Origin: Impatiens glandulifera
Taxonomy: Eukaryota; Streptophyta; Magnoliopsida; Ericales; Balsaminaceae
Direction of reading: 5' to 3'
DNA: 64,000 nucleotides
Assembly: GCF_907164915.1 (NCBI RefSeq)
Contig: NC_061869.1
Span: forward strand, 45,939,771 to 46,003,770
Below the pieces are notes generated by a model. That model did no database searches. It had not been told where the DNA came from and saw only the letters and a list, made by a program, of their open reading frames with translations. Position 1 is the first letter of the stretch, and each line of letters starts with the position of its first letter. The translations under genes and the position numbers were made by a program. Shown here one piece after another: positions 1-11,860 of this stretch.

Positions 1-118
1 AGATAATCTTCAATCTACATCCTTTAGAAGGCATAATCTGTCTCATCGAATCTTCCAATCCCATGTCCTATAATGTTCTCGTTTGTCATTGTTTTCAATG
101 CTCAAATCTAGCCTAGCT

Positions 119-457
119 ACTCTAATACCAGTTGTTAAGATTTGTATCTCCCAAATCCGACCTGCTTGAAACGATTTGTAAAAAATCAAGAAAGAATAAC
201 ACAAGAAAACATAGATTTATAGTGGTTCACTTAGATTGAGCTACGTCCACTTCAGTTGTCACCAAATTTCAGTATGAAGAAGAAGGAATACAAAGTTTTT
301 TGCCTCACACTTTATCTCTCTAAAATTATTTCTTGTTCTTATAAACCCTTAATAATCACATATTTATAGGGTAAACATTAAGGTAATAAAACCTAAATAA
401 CTCTTAGTCAGGCCCAAGCCCAAAACCAAATACAAACCCAATAAAATCTAATTAACA
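119..457 (-). mobile_element. LTR fragment of a minus-strand LTR retrotransposon with primer-binding site
   Basis: Read on the minus strand, an LTR of about 325 bp (457 to 133) begins TGTTAATTAG and ends CTTAACA. After two bases it is followed by TGGTATTAGAGT (130 to 119), a slightly changed initiator-Met-tRNA primer-binding site (usual TGGTATCAGAGC). A TATA-like CCCTATAAATA lies inside. The LTR is therefore the 5' LTR of an element whose body lies to the left, mostly outside the window. Both ends were placed by eye from the TG...CA termini, so the exact limits are moderate in confidence. Confidence 0.6.
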
Positions 458-719
458 ATTGTAGAGTTTATTATAAGTGTAAGCTTCATAACTCAATACA
501 CGATTGGCATAATCGAAACAATCGACACAAACGGAACGGAACGACATCGATTCTAATAGTTGGGTCGGTCATTCATCTATAAAGCTTGGTTGTAAGGTTA
601 AGGTTTTTAGTTTACCCTATTATGTAATAGTTAGGTTTTCTGGTGTATCATATTCTATAATTGCTCTACTTTGTTACTGTGTTCTGTTCTTCATTAAAAT
701 ATGAAGAAAGAAAAGCAAT
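458..719. other. Intergenic stretch with no recognised feature
   Basis: No reading frame, repeat or RNA gene was recognised between the LTR fragment and the start of recognisable LINE similarity. Confidence 0.5.
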
Positions 720-1812
720 AAGAATAAGGAAGTCAAAGAATTTATGATGGAAGGTTTAAGGGAGGCAGCTAAAAAGGAAATTGATAAAATTACTAAAGAA
801 GTTATCCAGAAAAAAATAGGAATGCGGAAAAGGTAAGGAGACAATTACTGATAAAAATTCTAAAGAAAATACAGTAGAAAAATAGGGGAAAATGAAGGAA
901 TATGGAAGGTTAAGTATAATAAAATAGCAAATCTCTTTGGGATTAAAAATCAAATTATAAAACTATTGATACATGCAAAGAAATGAGAGATTATGCTTAA
1001 CAAACAGAAAATACAGCAAACAACCGTCCAATTGAATATACACTATCTTCAAGATTGGAACCTACTGAAAAATGAAGAATACGAAAAGATAGTAAACTAG
1101 TGAGTGGAAACAATGAGGGAGCTAATGAAGTCCCCAAAATCTAAGACATATACTATTATGAGCAAATCTAGATGGAAGGTAATAAAGTCTGGAAAAAGAA
1201 TGCCGAAAATAAAGTAGAGGATCATGCATACAAAGGTCAAATCTACTTGGGTGAGTTTAAAACAAAAGTTGATATTCTCTACTCTCCTTTTTAATTTAAA
1301 TTACTCACTAAAGTGGAGGAGAAATGCGTCAAAGAATGGGAAAATATAGTTGTTGAGAACTACATAGGAAAGAGTCGTATATCTTTCCTAGTCACCAAGG
1401 AATCACTAATGAAATAATGAGAGTAAAAGGGACTGAAGAAGGTTTGTACAAACATCAATGATCTCTATCTGCAATTCAAAAAGGGAACAAACTTGGATGA
1501 TATTCTAAAATTCGGCATACTTATATTGGATTTAACTATATGAAGCTAGATAGATGGTCTGAAGAATTTAGTCGTTTAAGCAAGTCAAAGGAAACAACCC
1601 AAATATTGTTCAAGCTTAGTAACATCTCAACACACATGTATAATGCAGAAGCTCTAAGTCAAATTACTAGTTTATTAGGAAACCATTATATATGGACCCA
1701 GTTATAGAGAGAGGAGAGCACCTTACTTTTGATAGAATAAGCATTGAAGTACATCCTCAAAGTACATGGCCAAAAAACATGACAATAACTGATAGGAAGG
1801 GAAACCTACAGT
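720..1812 (+). pseudogene. Old LINE ORF1 relic, first part
   Basis: This is a decayed copy of the same kind of ORF1 found in the younger LINE downstream (5617-7962). Matching stretches in the same order include the LNLHYLQDWNLLK-type segment near 1030-1075, the EENCVNSWKNVIVGNFIGR-type segment near 1320-1370, and the MDP..E(R/K)GEH...IEVHP segment at 1692-1800. Several in-frame stops and frameshifts (for example a TAG near 1098) show it is dead. It breaks off exactly at 1812, at the 8-bp duplication flanking the hAT element, and continues at 5174. Confidence 0.8.
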
Positions 1813-4800
1813 CAGTGCTGTCAAAATCGCGCGTCAACTCGTCAACTCATCCGAGTTTGCATTTTTACCTAAAGAAATCGAGTCACGAGTCACAAAAAAT
1901 TGCAAGAGTGTAAAATCGATGCTAACTCGCGTGTTGACTCGGTCAAACCGTTGAAAACGTTAAAATCGAAAAAATCGGTAAGTTTTATTATTTCTAATTT
2001 TTCTCATTTTCAAATATCAAAATTTAAACAAATATTACCTCAACTACTTCGTATTAATGAAGACTCCTCGACTTCTTCAAAATAATTGCATCTTTTGTTT
2101 GAATCTAAGCTTGGCAAATCGTAAGCATATTTCTTTTTTTCATCAATGGAAGATAATGAAGAACTTAAAAGTTTCTCTCTCTAAAATACTACAACCGGAC
2201 CGTGCTCTTCTTCCTTTCTTCTCCTAATACCAAGGAATATCTATCTTCTTTCATTCTTCATTGTATCTTTACTTTTTTTGTTTTTTACCGTTAGATGATG
2301 ATAAGTTCCAACTCACACGTATCACAAGACAAGACATTGTCAATGAATCAGAGTGTTGTCTTTTCAATATTGTCCTAGACATTGTCCTATTATCTATATA
2401 GTATTATTTTATTAATAATAAATCCTAGTTTAGTTACTTCAACTATTCTTATCCTAATTTAGTTAGGCATTTTAGTTATAATTTCTTTAATTAAATAGTT
2501 ATCCTAATTTATAAAAGTTAGTTATAAACTTATAATCTCTTTTAAATATATTTGACATATCTAATTTATTAAAATATTATTATTTTATATTTTGCAGAGT
2601 TAGTCTAACTTATAAAACAATGTCATTATCGGGTTATGTTGCTCATAAGTTAAGTAAGAATAAACCGGGAAATAGATCTGATATTGGTTGGGAGTATGTT
2701 GATAGCAATTCTAAGAAAGTTAGATGCAAATTTTGCTCTAAAATATTCTCGGGTAGAATATATCGTTTCAAACATCATTTAGCTTGTACACACAAAGATG
2801 CTGAGCCTTGTATTATTGTTCCTGATGATGTGAAATTAAAGATTAGATAGTTTTTATCAAAAAATGATGAGGCAAAACAAAGAAAAAGACAAAAAGATAT
2901 TTATGAGAATGAAGATGATGAAGGAGAGGATATGCAAATTGTTTCAAAACAATTTGACAAAGGTGCGAGACAATCTTTTATAAAGAGATCAAACGTACAA
3001 AAAAAAGTGAGTGAAATATTTAAGAAAGATTTAAGGGAAGATGCTTGTCAAATGATCTCTCGTTTTCTCTATACTAGTGCCATTCCTTTCAATGTTGTGA
3101 AAAATCCTTATTTTGAAAAAGAACTTGAGATGGTTGCTAGACATGGTCCAGGATTTAAGCCACCTACTTATCATGAAGTACAAGTGAAATATTTAAAGAA
3201 AGAGGTGGAACTAACACACGAGTTGTTAAGAGATTTTAAGATAGAATGGAGAAAAACAAGTTTCTCAATTATGTCAGATGGTTGGACTGATAAGAAAAGA
3301 CGTTCCATATGCAATTTTTTGGTTAACAGTCCTAAAGGACGGTTTTTTTAACTTCCATTGACACTTCTGACATTTCTAAGACAGCGGATAAGATATTTCA
3401 AATGTTAGATGCAATTGTAGAAGAAGTTGGAGAAGAGAATGTTGTTCAAATAGTTAGTGACAATGCTGCTAATTACAAATTAGCTGGTGAATTGTTTATG
3501 GAAAAAAGAAAAAGTTTATATTGGACTCCTTGTGCTGCCCATTGTATTGATCTCATGTTAGAAGATTTTGAGAAAAAAATACATGTTCATACCTTGACAA
3601 TTCAGAGTGCCAAAAGCATAATAAGGTATATATACTCGAGAACACTCTACTTATATCTATGTTACGACATTTTACTGATGGAAGAAACTTGATTAGACCA
3701 GCAAAGATAAGATTTGCCACTGCATATCTCACATTAGGGAGTTTTATTAACTTAAAAGTTCCATTAATGACTATGTTTAGTTCAAGAAATTGGAAATCAA
3801 GTTCATTCTCGAATACGGTTGATGGGAAGAAAATTGAGGAAATGGTTATTGGTAGTCGATTATGGTCAAATACAATTACATGTCTCAAAGCTGCGAGACC
3901 TCTAATTAAAGTACTTAGAATGGCGGATTCAGATGTTAAGCCTGCCATGGGTTTTATTTATGAACAAATTGATGAAGCTAAAGAAAAGATTAGAGTCAAC
4001 TTCAACAATATAAAGAGAAAGTAAGTAACATACTAACATTTGTATTTTTATTGATTTTTATTATATAAAATATTCATTTATCTATGTATTCATAATATAT
4101 TGTTTGTCTTCATTTTAGTTATGAACTTATTTGGAAGATCATTGATGAACGATGGGCAATTCAACTCCACAAACCCTTACATGATGCTGGTTATTATCTA
4201 AATCCTCAATATCATTATAGTTGTGATTTTAAATCTAATTTCCAGATTAAAAAGGGTTTATATAGTTGTATTGAAAGGATGATAACCGATGAAAATATGA
4301 TAAGTAAGATAGATAGCCAGCTTGAATCATATAAAAATGCAAGAGGATTATTTGGTTCTAAATTTACAAAATTGGCAATAAGCACAAAGTCTCCAGCTGA
4401 ATGGTGGGATTCTTATGGTGATGAATGTCCAGAGCTACAAATGTTTGCTATTAGAATACTTAGTCTTACTTGCAGTTCATCTGGATGTGAACGGAATTGG
4501 AGTGCATTTGAAATGGTATGTTTATGTTTTTACATATATTTAAATTTTTTTGTTTACCTAATTATTCAAAGTTTAAAATTATAACATTAATATTCTTCTT
4601 TGCCTATAGGTGCATACAAAGCGTAGGAATTGTCTACATCAACAAAAATGAATGACTTGGTATTTGTCATGTACAACATGAAGTTAAATGAAAAACAAGT
4701 ATTAAGAAAATACGTTGAAGATGTTTCTTCCGTTGATGAGTAGATAATTGAAAAAAATGATACGTATAATTCATCGTCATCTCAAACACGTTTATTTATA

Positions 4801-5173
4801 GAGAGTATTGAATGTAGAGAAAACGAAGAAGAAATATGCGAGGAAGATGGTGAAAAGAAGGAGTAGAAAGAGATGATGATGATGAAGTTGATGATGATGT
4901 TGAAGTTGATGATGCTATGGATGATTTAAACAATTTTGATGTTAACAATGAGACAAATGTTGATGATTTAATTTCTTGATTAAAAAGTTGGTTATGAACA
5001 ACTTATTAAGTATTTTGAATGATTTTTATTTATTAAGTTTAAAATATTTTGAATGATTTATAATTTAATAGTTAATATTATTTATAAGTAAACTCTTACG
5101 AGTTTACGATACGAGTTTACAATAGTCTAACGATTTTACGTAAACTTTCGATTTTGACAGCTTTGCCTACAGT
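1805..5173 (+). mobile_element. hAT transposon (1813-5165) with 8-bp target duplication
   Basis: CCTACAGT is present at 1805-1812 and again at 5166-5173. Between them the element begins CAGTGCTGTCAAAATCG, and its other end read in reverse is CAAAGCTGTCAAAATCG, 15 of 17 bases alike. Eight-base duplications and short CA-starting inverted ends are hallmarks of hAT elements. The body encodes a decayed BED-finger/hAT transposase. Removing the element plus one duplication joins the LINE relic in register with the intact LINE ORF1, which confirms both the insertion and its boundaries. Confidence 0.92.
2620..4979 (+). pseudogene. hAT transposase pseudogene (BED finger, DUF659-like, hAT dimerisation)
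   Basis: The ATG at 2620 opens a BED-type zinc finger with CKFC and a downstream H-x4-H (2720-2805). The transposase core follows: FSIMSDGWTD near 3270, VSDNAANY near 3455 and PCAAHCIDLMLED near 3530. The C-terminal dimerisation region contains SSSGCERNWSAFE near 4475, then an acidic Asp-rich tail ends at 4979. Two introns look intact by GT-AG rule: 4021-4118 and 4516-4609. Damage includes an in-frame TAG at 2848, a one-base shift in the T run near 3345, a shift near 3650 and another near 4648. The protein would have bound the element ends and catalysed cut-and-paste transposition; this copy cannot. Confidence 0.85.
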
Positions 5174-5213
5174 CATAGAAATCTCATATGAATGTAGGCT
5201 AAATATGTGTGTT
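5166..5213 (+). pseudogene. Old LINE ORF1 relic, middle part
   Basis: This 48-bp strip continues the relic after the hAT element (compare AGAATCTCATATGAGTGGAG of the intact ORF1 near 7290-7310). It ends with AAATATGTGTGTT (5201-5213), which recurs after the poly-A of the younger LINE at 11746-11758. Confidence 0.8.
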
Positions 5214-5616
5214 ACAACTTTTTAAACAAAAAAAAAATACTTGTTTTTGAGACACGACGACAAAACCCTAGGTGAAGTGCGAACTGTGCGATCAGCGTGC
5301 CGTGTGTGCCGCGATATGCCGTCGCGGTCGTAATCGTCGTTGAAGAAACCCTCGATTGCAGTCGCAAAGAAATCACACACCATTCGTTGCCGTGCGAACT
5401 GTGCCATCTGTGCGATTTGTGAAATCCGTGTTCCGTGTGCGTCGTGATTTCATCTCTCGGTCGGAAGGGTCGTCTTTCCGCAGAAATCTACTAAATCTAC
5501 TCATAGATCTCTCGGTCAAGACTAGAGTACATCAGGAAATCAATTTCAAACCTGTGTACTGTAAAGTTGTTAAAAGCTTCGCTGACACGAATCCGTCCGT
5601 GTCGGCCACTTTAAAT

Positions 5617-7962
5617 ATGACTTTTGCAAACATTGTAGCTTCAGCAGTACGGGAAATTCCCTCTTTGTCAACAGTTGGTACAAGCCCGGCCAACTCTCTT
5701 AATCGGGCAATGGGTGAATCCAGCACATGCTCCCCTGATCCTAAGATAGAAAATTCGAATGCAACTAACCTCCACATAGGCTTAGGAGAGAATCACACGA
5801 ATATCCTCTTTGAAAATCATGGGTCTCCAAAGCCAGGAGGAAATGGTGGAAATCTGACTGACGTGAGCAAGAGCAATAATAAAGATTTTGCAGTCAACAC
5901 GCCAGGTATGTTTTTTACCAATCCCAATAACACTCATGAGATAAATGAAAATGATAATAGAACTGTTAGTGGAATACATGCTGATAGCCTAGATTGTGAT
6001 AGTCTAGGACATGCTCTAGGAAAAGATAGAGTACTTCTGGAAAATTGTCTAGGAAATAAAAATGCACAGGTCATTAACTCGGATTCTAATGGGAATCAAA
6101 TTCAACTTGAGACTATTGAGATAATTGACTCAGACGAAGAAGCAGAGAAAATAATTCAGAAAGAATTGAAAAGAGAAAGAATTAATGCAGAAAATCTGGG
6201 TGAAACAGGAAAAATGCAAAGAATGGCAGCGAAAGTATTGGGTAAAGAAACAGACCCGAGGAAATGGAGGGTTGGTTTTAATGAAAGGGCCAATCTAAAA
6301 GGACTTAGAAATCAGATAACGAAATTATTGATACTGGGAAAGAAAGGCCAAATCGTTTTAAGCAAAGAGAAAAGCCAACAGTACACAGAGCAGCTCAACC
6401 TACATTACCTACAAGACTGGAATCTCCTCAAAAAAGAGGAGTACGATACTATTGTGAGCTGGTCTGTTGAAACTTTGAGAGAGCTCTCTAAATGCCCCAA
6501 AACCAGAGTCTACTTCATCAAGAACAATTCTAATTGGAATGTAGACCAGGTCTGGAAGAAAGCTGAAGAACAAAGAAAAACTCAAGGGAAGGATCAGAAA
6601 ACAGGGCAAAACCAGAGTAACGAGCAGAATGAACAACAGAAACAGAATGTAGGGCAGAAGAACATAGGGGAAACAAAAGCTGACAATCCAGTTCAAGAGA
6701 GGGGAAAGATTTTTCTTGGAACATTTAAGCCAAAAGTTGAAATTATCGGTTCCCCGTTTGAATTCAAACTACCCCAAGAAGTTGAGGAAAACTGCGTAAA
6801 TTCATGGAAGAATGTCATAGTGGGAAACTTCATCGGAAGAAATAAGGTGTCATTTCTAGTAACCAAAAAAACTCTAATGGAACAGTTGGGGGAAAATGGT
6901 CTAGAAAAGGTAACATCAAACATTCATGACTTGTACTTTCTCAAATTCAAAGAAGGATCAGATCTCGAAAGTATTCTGATCAATGGGCACACATTTGTTG
7001 GAAAAAACTACATGAAACTCGAAAAATGGACAAAAGGTATGAACCTCTTCAGCAAGCCCAAAGAAACTGCGCAAATCTGGTTCCAATTGCGCAACATCCC
7101 TCCCCACATGTATAACCCTGAAGCATTAAGTCACTTTGCGAGCCTATTGGGGAGTCCACTCTACATGGACCCAACTACAGAAAAAGGTGAGCATATGAGT
7201 TATGCTAGGATGTGCATTGAGGTACACCCGAGATCAAATCTTCCATACCAGATGACGGTAACAGACAGAAAAGGTGAACCCACAATTATGAGAATCTCAT
7301 ATGAGTGGAGGCCGAATAGATGCTTTGACTGTAATACATTCGAACATGTCTGTTACAAGTGCCCGAAAATAATTGAAGAAGAAAGGAAGAAGAAGATCGA
7401 GAAAGAGACAAAGATAGAGACAGAAAAGAAACAGAAAGAAGAACAAGAAATGTTGGAAAAGGAAAATGTTGAGAATGAAAGACAGAAAATGGTTACTAAA
7501 GAATTAGTATTGAGTAAACAGAAGGATCAAGATAAGGAAGGAAATTCAGAACATGGTTTTGAAGAACAGGGGAAGGAAGACAGAGTGGTAAGAGATTCAG
7601 AATCAAAGGCTGAGAATGAAGAGGTAACAAAGAAACTTGAATTGGAAGCAATAATCAATAACGAAGAGGTTGTGGAAAGGAAAAGTGTGGGAGAAAGCAA
7701 GAAAGGGGAAGTGGGTGAAGGAAATGGGAAAGATAAAGAAGAGGAAGCTGAATCGATTGAAACTGTACAATCTCCAATTAAAAAAAAGTTGACCAGAGAA
7801 ACACAAAAATCCCAAAACAAGAAGGTAAGAAAATTAAGGAAAATACAATTCCTTATAGCCCTGCTATATGGGAAAAACAGAAAGGAAGAAAAAGTAAAGG
7901 AAGGGGAAGTAAAGCTGGAACATCTTCTTTTCATTAATGAACTTAATGACATGGAATATTAG
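5617..7962 (+). CDS. LINE ORF1 protein (DUF4283 RNA-binding domain and CCHC knuckle)
   Basis: The frame is open from 5356, but the first in-frame ATG is at 5617, giving 781 residues. Residues about 385-560 form the DUF4283-type domain common in plant LINE ORF1 proteins (NSWKNVIVGNFIGRNKV to ISYEWRPNR). A CCHC knuckle follows at about residues 569-582 (C-x2-C-x4-H-x4-C, CFDC...HVCYKC). The last 200 residues are rich in Lys and Glu and are probably coiled or disordered. The N-terminal third is Asn- and Ser-rich and low in complexity. In related elements ORF1p packages the element RNA into ribonucleoprotein particles. The reading frame is intact and overlaps the start of ORF2 by 26 bases. Confidence 0.85.
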   Translation: MTFANIVASAVREIPSLSTVGTSPANSLNRAMGESSTCSPDPKIENSNATNLHIGLGENHTNILFENHGSPKPGGNGGNLTDVSKSNNKDFAVNTPGMFFTNPNNTHEINENDNRTVSGIHADSLDCDSLGHALGKDRVLLENCLGNKNAQVINSDSNGNQIQLETIEIIDSDEEAEKIIQKELKRERINAENLGETGKMQRMAAKVLGKETDPRKWRVGFNERANLKGLRNQITKLLILGKKGQIVLSKEKSQQYTEQLNLHYLQDWNLLKKEEYDTIVSWSVETLRELSKCPKTRVYFIKNNSNWNVDQVWKKAEEQRKTQGKDQKTGQNQSNEQNEQQKQNVGQKNIGETKADNPVQERGKIFLGTFKPKVEIIGSPFEFKLPQEVEENCVNSWKNVIVGNFIGRNKVSFLVTKKTLMEQLGENGLEKVTSNIHDLYFLKFKEGSDLESILINGHTFVGKNYMKLEKWTKGMNLFSKPKETAQIWFQLRNIPPHMYNPEALSHFASLLGSPLYMDPTTEKGEHMSYARMCIEVHPRSNLPYQMTVTDRKGEPTIMRISYEWRPNRCFDCNTFEHVCYKCPKIIEEERKKKIEKETKIETEKKQKEEQEMLEKENVENERQKMVTKELVLSKQKDQDKEGNSEHGFEEQGKEDRVVRDSESKAENEEVTKKLELEAIINNEEVVERKSVGESKKGEVGEGNGKDKEEEAESIETVQSPIKKKLTRETQKSQNKKVRKLRKIQFLIALLYGKNRKEEKVKEGEVKLEHLLFINELNDMEY

Positions 7963-10900
7963 AGGGTTAAATGACCCCATAAAAAGAAGAGAAGTTAGAA
8001 GAATAGCAGAGAAGAATGAAATCACAGTATTTGGAATTATTGAAACAAAAGTCAGACAAAGTCAAATAGAGAATGTTGCCCAAGGTTGCTTTAAAGAAGA
8101 ATGGGAATTTATTCATAACTCTGATGGGATTAAAAGTAGAATCTGGGTAGGATGGGATAAAAGAAGGGTTGAAATCAAGAAAATTTTTGAAAGCAAGCAA
8201 GTTATTTTGACAGAGGTTATCAATCTGATGACAAGGGTAAAAATATTTTTTGCGGTAGTTTATGCAAGCAACTCTGGGACAGAGAGGAAGACACTTTGGA
8301 ATGATTTAAGAAGAAGCATTACGGACGACGAACCATGGGTTATTATGGGAGATTTTAACGTTACAAGATTCAGGAATGAAAGAGAGCCTGAGACAGACAT
8401 AACACAAGACATGCAAGATTTCAACGAATGCATTCGAGACATAAACTGCATTGAACCGTCTTTCTCAGGTAATATATTTTCATGGTCAACTACAAGAGGG
8501 GCGGACAACATGAGAAAGAGCAGAATTGATAGAGGCCTAGTGAATGAAAAATGGGTGGAATTTTACCCAAGAAGCCAAATACAGGTTTTGCAACCAGGTA
8601 TATCTGATCACTGCCCTTTGAAATTCTTTTGGGAAAAGGAGAAAAAACAGAAAAGACCCTTTAAGTTCTTCAACTTCTGGATGAAAGATGAAGAATTTAA
8701 TAAAATCCTTAATGAAACTTGGAACATCAGAATTAATGGAACAAAGATGTTTAGAGTTTGTGAGAAACTAAGATTACTTAAAGGGAAGCTGAATAAACTA
8801 GACCGGAAAAAATATAGTGGGATTTCTAAAAGAGTAGAGGAAGCCAGAATGAAACTAGAGGAAATACAAAGCAAGGCACTAAGAGCCCCAAATCTACCTT
8901 ATAACAGGGAAGAGGAAAAAGAGGCTCTTACACGATTCAGAGACCTCTGTTCTAAAGAGGAAAGTTTTGCTAAGCAAAAATCTAGAGAAAATTGGCTTTC
9001 ATTAGGAGACAAGAATACTTTTTTCTTCTATAAAAAATGTTCATCAAGGAATTTCAGAAATCAGGTCCTAAGGCTCACAAACTCAAATGGAGATGTTTTA
9101 CAGGGACAAAAAGCAGTTCATGAGGAAGCAATAAGTTTTTACAAAGAGCTGATTGGAACAGAAACTAGCACAACAATAGAGGACAACCGAAGATTGCTTC
9201 AACAGATTGTGCAAAGGAAAATCAGTGAAGAAAGTGGTAACAAATTGATTACAATAGTTAGTATGGAAGAAGTTAGAAAAGCTGTGTTTTCGATGAAAGG
9301 GGATAAAAGCCCAGGGCCAGATGGTTTCAACGCGAACTTCTTCAAAGAAAACTGGGAAATAGTGGGTAAAGATGTAAGCGAAGGGGTTTTAGAATTCTTC
9401 CAAAACAGGAAAATGTTGAAGCAATGGAACGTCACAGTGTTGAATTTGATTCCTAAGAATTCAATTCCGGAAAAAATTCAGGACTTTCGTCCTATTTCAT
9501 GTTGCAATGTTATTTATAAAATTATTTCAAAAATTATTTCGCAACGTTTGAAAACAGTTATTGATAAACTTGTAGGATTAGGGCAATCAGCATTTATTCC
9601 CAAACGCTCTATTTCCCATAACATCCTACTCATGCAGAGCTTATTGAATGGATATGGAAAGAAAAACATATCGCCACGTGTGGCTTTCAAAATTGACATT
9701 AAAAAAGCTTTTGACTCGATCAGATGGGGATCAATCCACGAATTCCTCCTTGCTGCAGGTTTTCCAATTATTTTCATTGATTGGATTATGCAATGTGTTT
9801 CCACTCCTCACTTTGTTGTGAGCGTGAATGGTATTCATGGAGGCTTTTTCAAGGGTGAAAGGGGAGTAAGGCAAGGAGACCCTATATCTCCTTACTTATT
9901 CGTCTTAATAATGGAAATTCTTGACTGCATTTTAAAAATGCTTCTGAGAAGTCATCATTTCAAATTTCACCCGTACTGCAAAGAAGAAGCAATAACCCAT
10001 ATATATTTTGCAGATGATCTATTTTTTGTGGCTTATGCGGATGTTGAATCTGTTAGTATAATCAAAGAAGCTCTAACAATCTTTTCGAGTATTACAGGTC
10101 TATACATCAATAAGGACAAAAGTCAGGCTTTCTATGGAGGGGTTAATGAAGAAAGGAAAGAAAACATTTTCAATATTATGGGAATCAAGGAAGGTGAACT
10201 ACCAGTGAAATACCTTGGAGTACCCCTGTCATCAAAACAACTCCGATACAATCACTTTAGACAACTGATAGAAAATGTTAGAAATTCTGTTGTGGGTTGG
10301 GCTACGAAAAAACTGTCTTATGCAGGTAGAATCGAGCTCATTAAAAGAGTCATTTTTGGAATTATTGGCTACTGGGCACAACAGATAGTCATCCCAAAGA
10401 AAGTAATGGCTGAACTCGATAGAATCATGCGAGACTACATATGGGGAACACAAGGCAGAGGAGGAAAAAAAGTCAAATGGGAGGATGTTTGCACTCCCAT
10501 AGAAGAAGGAGGACTAGGAATAAAAAGTTGTGTTGAATGGAACAAAGCCCTCACCATCAAGAGCTTATGGGAGTTGGAGCAAAAAGCGGACTCCCTATGG
10601 GTCAAATGGGTGCATACAAGATTTATGAAAGAAGAGCAGAGTATCTGGACACTAAGCATCAACGAAAGAATGGCATGGTCATTGAAGAAAATCTTAAAAA
10701 CAAGAAAAGATGCCTTTCAAATGGTGAAAACCACAATTAGAAATGGAAGAGGGGTACTATTCTGGCATGATCCTTGGTTGGATAATATTCCCATTATATT
10801 CAAAGAAGAAATGCAAGGAAACAGAGTTAGAAGAGAATACATCAAATACTCATTTAGAGACGTATATGAAGGTAGATGTGATTCACTTTTGAGGCGTATT

Positions 10901-11592
10901 CCAGAAGGTGATAGAATCCTAAACCTAATGAGGCAGAAGCAACTCAATGAAAATAATGATGAAATAAGCTGGAAAACAGAAAGCAATGAGAAGTTTATTA
11001 CAAGAAAGGCATGGGAAATTGTTAGAACAAGAGGACAGGAGGTAGATTGGCATAATGTGGTATGGTCTCCAAAGATTATTCCTCGTCACCAATTTATTCT
11101 CTGGCTGGTATACAGGAAAGGTTGACAACAAAAGACAGAATTCGAAAATATATAAACATTCCTGATATCAACTGTGTCCTATGTTTGGGAGTTGAGGAAA
11201 GCATAAACCATTTATTTGGGGAATGCTCTTTTGTAATACAAATCTGGAGGATGTATGCTGCAAACATGAACATCATCAACTTTCCAAGAATATGGGAAGA
11301 AATCCAAGAGTGGATGAAGAATAAAGCAAAAGGAAGATCCTTCTATGTAAGTACGTTGAAATGCTACTTTGGAGCAGTAATCTACAATATCTGGAAAGAA
11401 AGAAATTCAAGAACTCACAGTGGAAGAAGTAGAACCGCTGAAGATATTTGGAGAGATATAACTTCAGATGGAAATGCACTCATTCAATCCTGGAGAGGAA
11501 TCGAAAGGAATGAAGAGAATAGAAAGCTCTGCCATATATGGGATATTTCGTTTGAGAAGGTCACAAGTAGAATAAAAGTAAAAACGCTGTAG
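7937..11592 (+). pseudogene. LINE ORF2: endonuclease, reverse transcriptase, zf-RVT; one-base frameshift
   Basis: The ATG at 7937 lies inside the last codons of ORF1. Residues about 1-230 are an APE-type endonuclease: TWNIRGLND, IIETK, GDFNV near residue 138 and SDH near residue 222. The reverse transcriptase spans about residues 440-720, with KSPGPDG, DFRPIS, KRSISHN and YFADD near residue 690. The zf-RVT region follows. The frame closes at 11125 just after FILWL and resumes one base out of phase (frame through 11592, ending KVKTL). The second LINE relic has one more A at the matching place near 24312, so a single base was lost near 11117-11120. No RNase H domain is evident. The product would nick the target DNA and copy the RNA in place. 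The deletion could be real or an assembly error. Confidence 0.88.
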
Positions 11593-11735
11593 GCGCTAAT
11601 TGATTATTGTTATTGTCTGTAATTCAATTATTGTTTCATTGTCAAATCTAGAAATTGTCTAGATCTGATCTTAAACTTTTGTATTTTTTCCCTCTTTTGG
11701 GTTTTTTTAATGAAATGGCACTAAGCTGTTTTCCC

Positions 11736-11758
11736 AAAAAAAAAAAAATATGTGTGTT
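11736..11758 (+). other. LINE poly-A tail and right target duplication
   Basis: A run of 13 As (11736-11748) is followed directly by TATGTGTGTT. With the last As this repeats the 13 bases at 5201-5213, marking the 3' end of the LINE insertion. Confidence 0.9.
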
Positions 11759-11860
11759 TTCTACGATAGCCAGGAAGCGAAAAAGGAGGACAGAGAAAGA
11801 AAATAAGGAAGAATCAGATAAGTAAGAAATGAGTGTTTTGAGATCTCCTCTCAGTCTAGA
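11746..11860 (+). pseudogene. Old LINE ORF1 relic, last recognisable part
   Basis: After the poly-A tail the relic resumes: the codons around 11759-11775 parallel RCFDCN of the intact ORF1, and the next 80 bases are the purine-rich Lys/Glu linker seen after its zinc knuckle. Similarity fades beyond about 11850; no ORF2 of this relic was found. Confidence 0.65.

Larger units (their letters stand above)
5214..11745 (+). mobile_element. Nearly complete L1-type LINE with poly-A tail and 13-bp target duplication
   Basis: The element has a 5' UTR of about 400 bp, ORF1, an overlapping ORF2, a 3' UTR of about 140 bp and a terminal A run (11736-11748). AAATATGTGTGTT flanks it at 5201-5213 and 11746-11758; the first As of the right copy merge with the tail. 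This is the signature of target-primed reverse transcription. It landed inside an older relic of the same family. The only clear lesion I see is a one-base deletion in ORF2, so it is much younger than its host relic. The exact 5' end is inferred from the duplication. Confidence 0.9.
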
